A program made the translations under genes and the position numbers. Below, one piece after another: positions 23,401-35,400 of a stretch of 64,000 nt of DNA. Location of the stretch: NCBI GenBank assembly GCA_036244855.1, contig BQKZ01000259.1:15301-79300 (forward strand), written 5' to 3'. The notes beneath the pieces were generated by a model. It saw nothing but the letters and a program-made list of their open reading frames with translations. It ran no database searches and was not told where the DNA came from. The stretch comes from Temnopleurus reevesii. Lineage: Eukaryota > Echinodermata > Echinoidea > Temnopleuroida > Temnopleuridae. Position 1 is the first letter of the stretch. The number at the start of each line of letters is the position of its first letter.

Positions 23401-26400
23401 TCAAATGTCTAATTGTTGATATACTTTCTGCTTTCTTACAGACCTGGTCTATGTGTTGGTTCTCAGAAGAACTATAGATCATGTCAGATCCAGGACTGTC
23501 CTGAAGGAGCGATAGACTTCAGACTAAAACATTTTGCCACTTTCACCAATCTTTAATTAAGAAATGTTCGATTCATTTTCTAACGATGTATACTTGCTGC
23601 TTTCTTACAGACCTGGTCTATGCGTTGGTCCTCAGAGGAACTACAGATCCTGCCAGATCCAGGACTGTCCTGAAGGAGCGATAGACTTTAGACTGGAACA
23701 GTGTGCTGCCTTCAACGATTTACTCTATGAAGGAAGGCTCTTCAAATGGGTCCCATACGAAGGAGGTCAGTACATAACTTAAAATGCGTATCTAGGTGAC
23801 TAAAAGATCGTACACTTTGTAATTTTTGGAAAGTTCAAATCATTATCGAAGATATTTCTTGAAATATTCAGAATTAATGTATTGGGAACTCTTAGAATGA
23901 TAAGTTGAGGGTTTAATGATGATTTTGCAATCAAATTTGGCAGGTTTACGTTGTGATCATTTTTTATTGATTCTCATCATCTTGTCAATGTAATGATAAT
24001 AAGAAGAAGAAAAATAATAATAATGATGATAGAAGCACTCTGCTGAGTGCTCAAGGTACTTTTGCATTATTATCCCAACGAGCTCTGCCCATTTTATTGC
24101 TTTCTTAGTTCTCTAAAATATCATTTTGCCCCTTATCGGATAACATCTATTCTCTCACATACTTGTATTAGTCATATCATCGCAGGAAACAACCTTCAAA
24201 TTTGCCTATTAGCGGTCATTCACCTGGAATTCCGGCATTATGTTATTAACTATCATGTAGGAAGGAGATCATTCATCAGCCCAAGGGACAAAAATTAACT
24301 ATGATTTTATTTGAGGAAGTTTTCTTTGCTTAAACGGCCTGGTCACACTTTCCTTTACAGAAGCTAAGAATTCAGCATTTGCTTGATTTTTTTTTGATAA
24401 TAGTGTTGATAATACTTCAAAGCAGAAACAAACTGGAATACAGTCGAAGCATGATTATGTCTTACTGGATATATTAATGACCTGCTATAAGTTTTTGAAG
24501 CCTTCTTTAAAGTTGCAACTGATAAAGGTTATATTGCATTTTTGATATATATATAATGTGTGACAGGGCCTTTAGAATTCTAAAAAGATCATGGTAAAAT
24601 GATGTCAGTTTCCTCAGGTCGCTACTTGAGCTGGTGCTAAGTTTGTCTTGGCAAATGATCTACTTCCACGGGTGCTTCCATTAAAGGGATGATGTCTGAT
24701 TTAATATTTTATACTGAAATGTTAGAATTGATTTAAAATGACATTCAAGTCTTCTTAATAACAAATTTATCAATATTTTGATATACTGAAAGCAAAAAGT
24801 TAGCAGGTAAACCAACGTAAACCCTCATTAAAAGCCTTGCTTAGAACTGTCTGATCTGGCAATTAAATTTAACCGAGAGAGCGCCTTTTTTTTTGGGGGG
24901 GGGGGTGGTGCGAGGTGGAGTTGAATAGCTGTATAGCGGGATGCCCCTCAATTCATCCATTCCTAATTCTTAATCACATCCAATTCAGTGAAAAAACCTA
25001 CATCACTAGTAGTTACAAAAACCTGCATCCGACAATGGTATGTTTATATAAACTTTTATAGTATTGATTCATTTTTTATTATATTCACAAAAAATCCAAT
25101 AACCAGCTTAAACTTCAATTACATGATAAAATTGTTTGCTGTTTTATACTTTCAGTGCACATTGCAATGAAATGGGCTTGATATTTATTATGCATTTCAA
25201 TATTATGCCGATGTATTTGTCGCTATGTCAGGCATCACTATGTCCCTGCAGTAATCAAGAGTTTGTATTCTGGTTGTTAAAACCACAGAGGATATAAATG
25301 TTTAATAGGCAAAACACATCAGGCAACCTGATCTTTCGAAACTTTACAAAGCCATCAGAACGGTGGTCTCAAACAGATTGATTTAGAAATTATAATTTTT
25401 TTAGGAGAGAAATGAATGATATAATTTAAAAGTCTATTCAGGAGCAATTCATTTTATCTTGCACATTAAATAAGACGATTTGTATTGCTAATGTTGACTT
25501 AGTATGAGTCATATGAATTATGATTGATTCATCATAATCATTGTTATGGACCATTAGCTACCATTTCTTTTTTTTCAACTCCTCCTATTTCAGTTTCTTA
25601 ATTTCTGCCTCTAGTTATCGCCTCTCTCTGTTATTTGTTTTATCAAAATGACTTGCCTTTCATTTGTGTTAATCACTCAGCTTGCAAGTCTCCCTTCGTT
25701 CTCTTTTCTCCCATATTTTCCCATGTCTTTCTTTGCCTTTTTTTATCTTCCAGTCTCCTATTCATTAATGAAGGCAAATATGAAATACAATAAAATTCAT
25801 ACTGCATGACTAGTGATTAGTTGCAATGGATTGTACTTTTTCTTGTAACTTTATGGATGATGACTTTTCCCACCTGTCTTTCAAGAATTTGACAGACATT
25901 TGTTTGTTTTGATACATGATCAACTAAGTGTTTCATTTAGGATTCTGTCAATCAAGTAAAAGATAAATTTAGTAGAGCAAGACTCTTCATCTTACCGATA
26001 GTAAGTTAGCATTCAATTCCATATAAATTCCTCAAACAAGTTTGAAAACTTAGGTTTACGGAAACATAGCAAAAATATGGGAAACTTATTCCATATCAAG
26101 TCGTATTTTTGCAAAGAGTTCTGTGTTATCTTGAGAGAATTTTTTTTTTTATCAGAGGCTAGTTCATGGCTAAGAAATACCCTATGAAAGGCTCAAACCT
26201 GAGAACCAGAAAGTCGCAAAATCCATAATTGATTTGCTGTATAGTGTCATTGTTCAAGTGTGAATTTAAATGGTTAACAATAGATCCAAACCTTTTTGAA
26301 GAGTTAATTTTGAGACAGTGCTGCACAATTTTGCATTTTCTGTTATTTGAAACAATTTGAAACAATGATTTTGATTGGCACATTCTGATCAACTGCAACT

Positions 26401-29400
26401 TGCGATCAATTGCAACTATTGAAAAACACCCCCTAAGAGTAAGAACAGCAACAAGGTGTCTTGCAAAAACGGGTATGGAGCATTTCCTGTACCAGTATAA
26501 ACATGCCTTTCTGTGAACTTTCACTTGCTGCACTTGTATCCGTTCCCACATTCTCAAGTTCTCACACTTTTTCTTCAGAATTTTAGCCAAAATATCTGAA
26601 AATATTGAAATCTACTCAGGAGAATTATTGAAATGCATTCATGATGTTCTGAGGGGAAGGAAATTTAAAATCAAAGTTGTTAATGAAAAAGAGAAATGAA
26701 TTTCAAATACCTGCTACTAAGTCCATTCAAGGCCACTAACTTGGAGATGAAAGTGAAGTATTAATATTTGAATATATTTTCTGACCATGAAAAAGAAGGG
26801 AAACGTATTCCAATGGAGGGGAAAAGAGTATATGAGGGGAGGATAGAGAAAAGGGATAATGAATAAAGAGCATGTATATCAGACGGGGAGCAAAGAATTA
26901 CTGTATAAACTTAAATTTTGGTGGTTTTATTTTCGCCGATTTGCCGGTTTTGGCCTCGCGAAAATTTCCACTCTCTATGATGCACATTCATTTGTGTTAA
27001 AACACTGTCAAAAGCATAAAAATAACAACACGCCAACGTGTCAAACTGGTCCAAAATCGTAAAAACATCTATACGCTAAAAAAATTGGCTTATTTACAGC
27101 ATTATAAATCCAATAAAATATGTAGTACTTGGCAAATGAAACCATCGGACCTCCAAAACTTCTTCCAAACTTCCAAACTAAAATAATCCCTCAGAACATC
27201 CTTTCATGATATCCCAGACATGAAAATATCCTCTGAAAAATCACCGGATTTCCTAAAGCAATGCAAGAGATTATGGATATTAAGAGCAATTATGAGTCAA
27301 ATGAGAAGAGGAAAGGGTCCCTGTGAGGTGAATTTGATGAATAAAGATTTCTCTGCTTGATATATCCTGTAGTAATGCTCTACCAATTGAGAACCAGACA
27401 TGTAATTGGTCCTGAATCAGTAAGTTGAGCATTTCTATGTCTTGTTCTCATCTTCCTTTGTTTAGGAAAAAAAGAAGAATAGGTTGGGTGCCCTCAACCA
27501 ACCAAATGGCCCAACCTATTTATTTATTTATTTATTTATTTTGCTAATTCACTTCAGTTTTTAAAGATCACAGAAAAATTGTAGGAAACAAGAAAAATAT
27601 AACCTGAAAAATCAATTTTAGTAAACGGGAGAAGGATACATTGAACTGAAATGAAGAAACAAAACGAAACACTATTGATAATAATCTAATTGATTTATTT
27701 GTTTATATTTAAATTGCCATTAAAAGCACCTCTGGTTATCAAGCGATAACCTGTGTAGGTGGGTGTGTACGACGGGAAGGTTTGTCTAAAGCTTTTCTTT
27801 ATCTTCCAAAGATTGTCTAATCAACTGCGTAGGAAGGAGGAAGATAAATCGGCCACAAATATTGAGTGTGCGAGACGATAGATAACATAATTTTTGTGTT
27901 TTATGAAGGTTTTATCGATAAGGAATGGCAAACTATGAATTTAATGGCACCTATTCGTCTCAAATTGTTTGCTGTGAAATTCAAGAGAGAGAGCAGAAAA
28001 GGATAGATTGTTTTATTATTTAAGTATTGGTGGGTTTTTTTAAAAATAAAATGAGCAATTTATGATTGTTCTGATATAGACTTTAAAACTCACTATTTTT
28101 GGCTTCCTTTGAAATATTAACTTTCCTTAACTTACCACCATTGATGCTTTTGCAATAAATCTTGGATTGCGAGCATGGGATTAAAAAAAGAATTTATGAA
28201 CTAATTAATTTAACATGAAGAAAATCATTTAATTAGTTTGATAATAATTGCAACCAGACCCCATTACTAAAACTTCTTATGTTAGTGTTTGATTTTGCTG
28301 AGGCACTTATTACAATTATGTTCAAATTTTTTACTCATTAAAAAAGGATTACAACATAGCTTAGTCAGAACTACATTAAGAGGCTCTGCACTCCTTTTTT
28401 ATCAATAAATCTCTGAATTGCCTTTGAAGATAATTTGTATTTCCAGAAGAAAGTATGTAGTGCATTTACAGAATTACACAACCAACAATGATTATGAACA
28501 GATTGGGGAAGGATTAGATATATTCTATTTTTTAATCTTTTGCCAGCATATTTAGATATTGGTCAATGGAAATCGAGAAAAATTAGTAAAATATGTATAT
28601 TTTGTATATTCACTTAGCAGGCCTTTGTATATCTTTTTAAGTAAATAGAGTTATAGTATATAGTTAATTTGGGTTCCGAATATCTATTGCCTTGTTTATG
28701 AAGCAAGCCATGGAATTTTAATCCATTTCCAATTTGTCTGTCCAATGGGTGACCCATACCTGTTTTTAATTGGGTCAACCAAATATACCCTATTTCGATA
28801 TAGATTACAAAAATATTATGGACAAAAACATCTATTACAACTGTTGTGATTACGAAGTTGACTTATCTCACTGACCTTTAATTTTGGCAGGCCAAAGCTT
28901 CTAAAATAAACTTTTGAAGATAGGTTTGCACAGGTTTGCTTGTTAGATGGTCATCTCTTGGTTCAACTACATGGTCAAGATTTCAGCCATGTCATGGGCA
29001 TCGTCTTGCACCTTCAGTAGTTAATGGGACCTATTGTGGAGTCTGAGCTAAAATCATTGATTGGAAAATGACAAATTGTCCAACCATGCACTCACCCCAA
29101 TTTTATCCTCCATTGTATATATTTTAATCTTTATTGGTATTAAACCACAAATTGCATGAGCAGAGATTAGAGAAATTATGTGGTCAGTAGTTTCGGCCAG
29201 GTGCTTCTTGCTTGTCAAGTTTAGGTAAAAAATAAACTGTTTGGGTGCCCTTAACTGACCGACCCTCTGAAAATGGCCTGACCCGATTTATTTTACTTTC
29301 ACTCAAATTGAGAAATCAAAGGAAAATTACTAAAAAAAACATGTGGAATATAATATTAGGAGTCTTTTTAAGATGATATTTGACTTTTCATTCCCTTCCA

Positions 29401-32400
29401 TGTCTTATTTTCTTAGTGAATTGTGTGAACTATGTTATTTGAAAAAGAAAAAAACTTTTTCCGACCAACCAAAGCTAGTATTAAAAAATAGCATTTGAGG
29501 GCGTCCAAACAATTTTACTTCTGGTTGGCCTTATTGAGGTCACACTTTACAGATCATATGGGAGGTGGGAGGTAGGTCTATGATCTGATGGACATTTTGG
29601 CATGTTGTTGTCGTCCATTTTTGACCGGCCATTTTAATTCCCCTGGAGCTACTTAACAGTAATATTGCTATTCTTTACAGTGCAACTGCATTGGCATGCA
29701 CATTTCGGTACCTGAGGAAAAGAAAATACCAGTAAAATCATAGACCCAGTACGGCTATGTCTGTTATTTTTGAAGAAAATCACAAAATGTCTGAAATATT
29801 TGAAACCTATGTAAGGATTAGCTAATAGAGATAAGCCATAGATCTGACAAATTCATTTTAGAATTCGTGACCAAAAATAGATTGAAGATGCTGCATTTTA
29901 CAATTGTAAATTGAATAGCAGGTGTTTACATGTCTGTCTCATTTAAAAGGGTTGTATTTTCTTTTGACAGTTTAGCGGGGATCTTGAATGGATTGTGACA
30001 GTTTGGAGGTCTGCACACAGTGTACAATAAATGTTCAAGCCTTTAAAGTGAATAGAGACCAATGAACAGGCATACAGTTATACGACTTCCCCTATTAATC
30101 AAAAAATTCAGCTTTACAAAGTGTTCTATCCATATTGTAGACACTATTCTGTAGCATCCTGAAATATTATGTACAATTTGCTGCTTCATCATAGAATTGA
30201 ATTTATAGAACAGTAAAGATGATATTGTCCTGGCTTTCGGGTTTCCTTGCCATCCCCTGTGTAAAATAGAGACTATTTAAAATATTTTATGAACAATATT
30301 TTCCTGGTTTTTACACTATGCTCAGGCGGATTTTTTCCCTTAAATTTTGACATTCAATTACATTTTGTGTGATAGCATTTAATGAAGATGAAATATGTAA
30401 TTATCTCAGTTGTGATTTAATATTTATATGAAATGCATACTGAAATAATTTCATAGTTGTGGCTACAAATAAAGGGTGTATAGCTAAAACTAAATGTCAA
30501 GGGCAAATTTTAATTTTATGACCAATACAAACATTTATTACTTTTCAGAAATATAATTAGAAATACAGATGACTGATTTTATGATCAAATTTTGAGCTAT
30601 TAAATATTTCACAAATATAGTGAAATCCTTGTAATGCTTAGAAACCTATAAAAAAATTTGTACGACTAAAGAGAAATTGGGCGTTATATTGGCCCACAAA
30701 ATTTAGAAGCATCTCAAATAGACAAACAAATTAGTGAATCTATGAGATAATTTCAGAATAATTTAGGGTTGTTTTATACAAGAAATACTGTGAGAAGGAT
30801 GACTTGCCAAATTTTAAAGCCACAACTTTCCAAGTATATGATGTGAATATCTTTTTAGATCAGCAACATATGATACAGTCAAACCTGTCTATAGTGGCCA
30901 CTGTCTATAGTGACCACCTGTGTATAGTGGCCACTTACATTGATTACCTCCAGGTGAAAATACATGTTATAGAACCTGTCTATAGAGGCCACCTGTCTAT
31001 AGTGGCCACCTTTTCTGGTTCCCTTGTAGTGGCCACTATAGACAGGTTTGACTGTATACCTTTTCCCCTTTTTGTTGTAAAAAAATTAAAATATTTCACT
31101 AATGGAACAATATTGAGACATAAGATTATTGAAATAGTGTACAGTCAAACCTGTATATAGTGGCCACTGTCTATAGTGACCACCTGTGTATAGTGGCCAC
31201 TTACATTGATTACCTCCAGGTGAAAATACATGTTATAGAACCTGTCTATAGTGGCCACCTTTTCTGGTTCCCTTGTAGTGGCCACTATAGACAGGTTTGA
31301 CTGTATTTACCTACTGGTTATATGAGTGGTACATATAAGCCTGGAAAAAATTGTTTGGAAGCCCTCAAATGTTATTTTTCAAGCATGGCATCATTAAAAA
31401 AAAAAAAAAATTGGAATTTTCTCTTATTTTTCTAGCACAATTTACACAAGTATGAAAATAATAATAATAATGAACGGCTTTTATATAGCGCTTATCAACT
31501 CTCTATGAAGAATACTCTAAGCGTTCTACAATTGCAGCATTATTACCCTGGCTTTAGCCCGGCAGCCACTTCATTAGCGCAATTGGCATTTCAAGGAATA
31601 AATATTCCTACGAGGTACCCATTCACCTCACCTGGATTGAGTGCAGCACAATGTGGATGAATTTCTTGCCATGGGTGCCATGGGTGGAACTCAACCTACG
31701 ACCCTCTGGTTGAAAGGCGAGAGTCATGACCACTACACCACGGCGCCTCCACTTGGAATGGAGTGAAAAGCCAACTATCATCTGAGAATGACTTTATAGG
31801 TTGTATTCCACATGTCTGTATCTAATTTTCTGTGATTTTTCAATTTGAGTGTGGAAGAAAAAAAAAGAAAAGGTCGGGCCATTTTCAGAGGGTCTGTCGT
31901 TTGAGGGCTTCCAAATAACTTTTTGTCAATCATGTGTATGGGTAGGAACTGCAAAAGCTTTTATATGTAACAATATTTAGACTTGAGATTATCCACCTTG
32001 TCTATTTACCTGTTTATAAGAACAGTATATAAAATTCCCACTTTTATTTTGCTGTACATACATTTAAACTTCAAAATCTTTCATACAAAATAACTTTTAT
32101 AACAGGGGATTATCCGACTGGTATATTTGCCCGTAGTTTATAGGAACACCATATATATTTCCCTCCTTTATATTTCCCCCCATATGTAAACTTTGGAAAA
32201 TTCTTTACAGAACACAACATTATCCAAATGGTATATATTTACCATTTGCCTCTTGTTTAGGAGCAACTATTCTGTAGAAGAGTTCTCCCTTTTTTATGAA
32301 CTTCAGAAGCAGTCTGATGGAACAACATTGAGGCTTGGGATTATCCCAGTTAGATATTTATTTGGTGCTGTCTGATACCCTTAAACAAACCCCTCGAAGG

Positions 32401-35400
32401 TTTGAATTTAAATCCTTGTATACAGTCTTCCATCACAGACCGAGGGGTAGTTTTAATTATCCTTTGCTTCCATTGACTGGAGTACAGTGCTTTCACCCCT
32501 GATAGCATTTCATTCACAACAATGTACTTTTTAAGAAAATTGGGACGGTAACATTGTGGACCGTGGTATCAGTAGAAGGTTCCATGGTAGCATTCTGGCA
32601 AATACTTTATAATCTGATATTTTCTGTTTTTTTCCTTGAATTTTGCACTCCCAGCCGCCTGAAAATGTCCACTTGATATGATGCATATTCATATAAATAC
32701 AAATGCTGTCAAAAAAAGCAAAAATAACAACAAGCTAAAATGTACCAACTGGTCAAAAAACACAAAAATATTGGCTCATACAGTAGCTTGTAGAATGGAC
32801 AAGAATATGTTTCTGGCACCCATTACAACCAGCCTTCCCCTCCTCAGGCCCCCAAAAGAAGAATTAGTGCAAGAATTTAGCCATGAAGGCTAACAAGTCC
32901 CTTACTTAACACCCCCCCCCCCAAAAAAAAAAAATGAATAGCAATGATGGAATAAAATGTACAACTCCCCATAATTGCATAATTGTTTTCAATGTTTTTT
33001 AATGATTTTTAAGGTGGGGGAGATAGCACCCCAGGGATTGTTATGATTATGATCATCAGTGAAACTAAACAAACAGCATTTCAAAATGTGGCCACTGTGC
33101 ACACATGCGTGGGGGGGGGGGGGGGAGCATGGCAAAACTGGCAATGCTTTTGGTCATTATGAATTTTAATCCATTGATAACTAGAACGTTGTACTTGTAC
33201 AAAGTCTAAGGGAATTACAGAATTCAGTAGTCAACAGGTTAAAGAATATACTTCACATTCAAATCTATAGCCAAACATATGTTTTGTCTGGTATGTAAGT
33301 TAAACTTTTCCAGAAGTGATTGCCTCCTTCACAAATCCTCAGGAAAACAGGATCAAGGGGAGAAGTGAACGACCTACATTCTATCTCAACTCTTCAACTT
33401 TACATACCACTTCAAATCTAAAGTTTCAGATTTTCTTTTATTCCATGTTTCCTCTTAGAAATTGACTTTTTTGACAAAATAAGTCATGCTTTCTGACATT
33501 TACGAAAATGTATAATTATTTCATGGCTAGTTTTCAAGCAATTTTGATGAAGTTTTGGATATATGGTTATGCAAACAGAATCACTGATTTTGCAAATCAA
33601 TTAACTTTTTAAAAATAAATGTCCAAGTTACATGATGGTCATTCCTAATGGCTTGTTTCCAATTTAAAGAATTCTTTGCACTGAGCCACTTGTATTCTGA
33701 GCTTTTATAGTGGCAAGAGGGACTAAATGATTCTAACTTGCACTGTACATATAGGAGTATCAATTCTCATTTCAATTGGTATGAATCTACAATGAGATGA
33801 CTTTGCAGGCATAAATATTCAGAATTGAATGATAAATGGCTCAAAACTTGAATTCTCTCTCTCTCTCTCTCTCTCTTTGCAAGAGCCATGTTTTTTCATG
33901 TGCAAGAGCCATGTTTTTTCATGTACTAGATCGGCTGGATGTCCTGTAATCGATATACATAAGCCTAATAATGTTTGTAACAAAAATCACAACATTCTAA
34001 AATCCAAGTTGATACTAACTTTGGCATTGATTGAAATATCCATTCATGTGCAGATTTAGACTGGGGAATAAGTAAACTATTTAAAATAGATGCCTTTCTC
34101 AAGTTTTCTGAACTTGCAATCTAGTATAGGGAGAGTGAGTGATGGATAGTCTTAATCCTCTTATTTTACACCTGAAGGATTAACCTCTTTCTGGCTGTAA
34201 TTGTGCCATGTGTGAGGTTTGCTAGTCACCTGTCAAATGTACGCAGAGTAGAGTTCTGCAAGGTGACATTCTCTAGAAAATATGTTTTGGTTTTTGTCCT
34301 CCTTTCCCTCCGTCTTAGGGGGCTGCACATTCCACTATGCTGATCTGGATCTCAATTTGGATCCTGATCGACCCTGATCTGGGGGATTCTAGGAGATCAG
34401 GGAGAGTTTTGCAGCATCACTTACATCCTGCAACATTGTAAAGACAGTGTTGCGGACGATCGGGATTGGTGCGGACATCTGGTCAGCTGGGGGAGAGATT
34501 TTGATTACATTCAAAATTTCTTCTTGATATTTTGATCAAATATATGGATGGTGATCCATATCAATAGTAAATGGTGTCCGCACTGCAAATTACTTGGCTC
34601 CTGAAATCGCTGTTTCAATGTAGAAGTCATGATCACGGTAATTCATCATTGTGCGACCATCCCTAGTATGTCTATGGTTGATCATTGAATCCTTCCCTTC
34701 ACTTCCCCCCTCTCTCTCTCTCTATGCTATCAGTCTATTTCTTTCCCTTTCTCTCATTCTCTTTCTGCCCTTTGCTTTCTATTGTCATCTACATCCATCC
34801 TATTCAATTTGATCATATTCCTAATCTGTCCCCTTTTTCCATGATTATACCTTTAAAGTGGTGTACAAAAAATGCATGATGTCATACATTCAGCCGTCAA
34901 AAGCATGTATTTGGTAAACTTTCAAACAGATGACAAATTCCCAGATTTTCTCAAATTTGTGTGGCTATTACGTCAACAAGTGGCTACAGACAATTTTTGC
35001 TGAGTATCGTACATCATAATGATAATAGTTTAATAAGAATTGGATGCTTTGTATATAAACATGCCTCTGGTGATTTTCATAGAATGATTCCACTTGTCCA
35101 TGCCTCATTAGCTATCTAATGTACGTCAAATGAGCCGATATTATCACTGCACCTAAATATGATGGATGGAATACATTGTGAGAATACTTAGTTGCTTGGT
35201 GTTTTTTGCCATTATTAGTATCACATATGTCTCTGTCATTTGGAAATAACTACTGCACCCTTTTTTGCAGTCTTACGTTAAAGGAAGTCGACTTCCATCT
35301 GTACTTTTCAGAGGTTTTGAAAAAGATCACTAATTCTGGTCTGGACAAACTAGCCCGATCAGAACCAGTCAAAGCTAAATTGTAGTGCAGACCCAATCAC

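Larger units (their letters stand above)
8331..23610 (+). other. intron 2 of the papilin-like gene
   Basis: 15.3 kb between the two halves of the TSP1 repeat. It starts with two further exon 2 copies in GAT/GGT microsatellite and ends with seven decayed exon 3 copies. Between them are inverted-repeat elements (11260-11547, 12323-12562, 13125-13275, 14619-14795, 17862-18033, 18062-18238), a tandem array (12630-13560), an assembly gap (16311-17099) and a retroelement 3' end (about 19840-20145). No other gene is seen. Confidence 0.6.
22466..23610 (+). repeat. tandem array of seven decayed exon 3 copies
   Basis: Seven repeats of the exon 3 start (ACCTGGTCTATGCGTTGG and variants) begin at 22466, 22786, 22933, 23018, 23187, 23271 and 23442, just before the real exon at 23611. 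The basic unit is about 169 bp and holds an intron 3' end, the acceptor and the first part of the exon. Copies 3+4 and 5+6 form a repeated pair with a period of about 254 bp. A MITE (22581-22738) splits copy 1 from copy 2. All copies lack the second half of the real exon and its donor. Six of seven keep an AG acceptor, most with a TTTCTGCTTTCTT-type tract. Confidence 0.9.

Noticed and set aside
22466..23610. Reading the seven upstream exon copies as true mutually exclusive exons
   Set aside because: None has a splice donor, most carry stops or lost cysteines, and all lack the second half of the exon. At most they could be alternative acceptors.
26159..26590. Minus-strand frame of 143 codons
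   Set aside because: Runs through a truncated MITE (26345-26433), so it is a chance frame.
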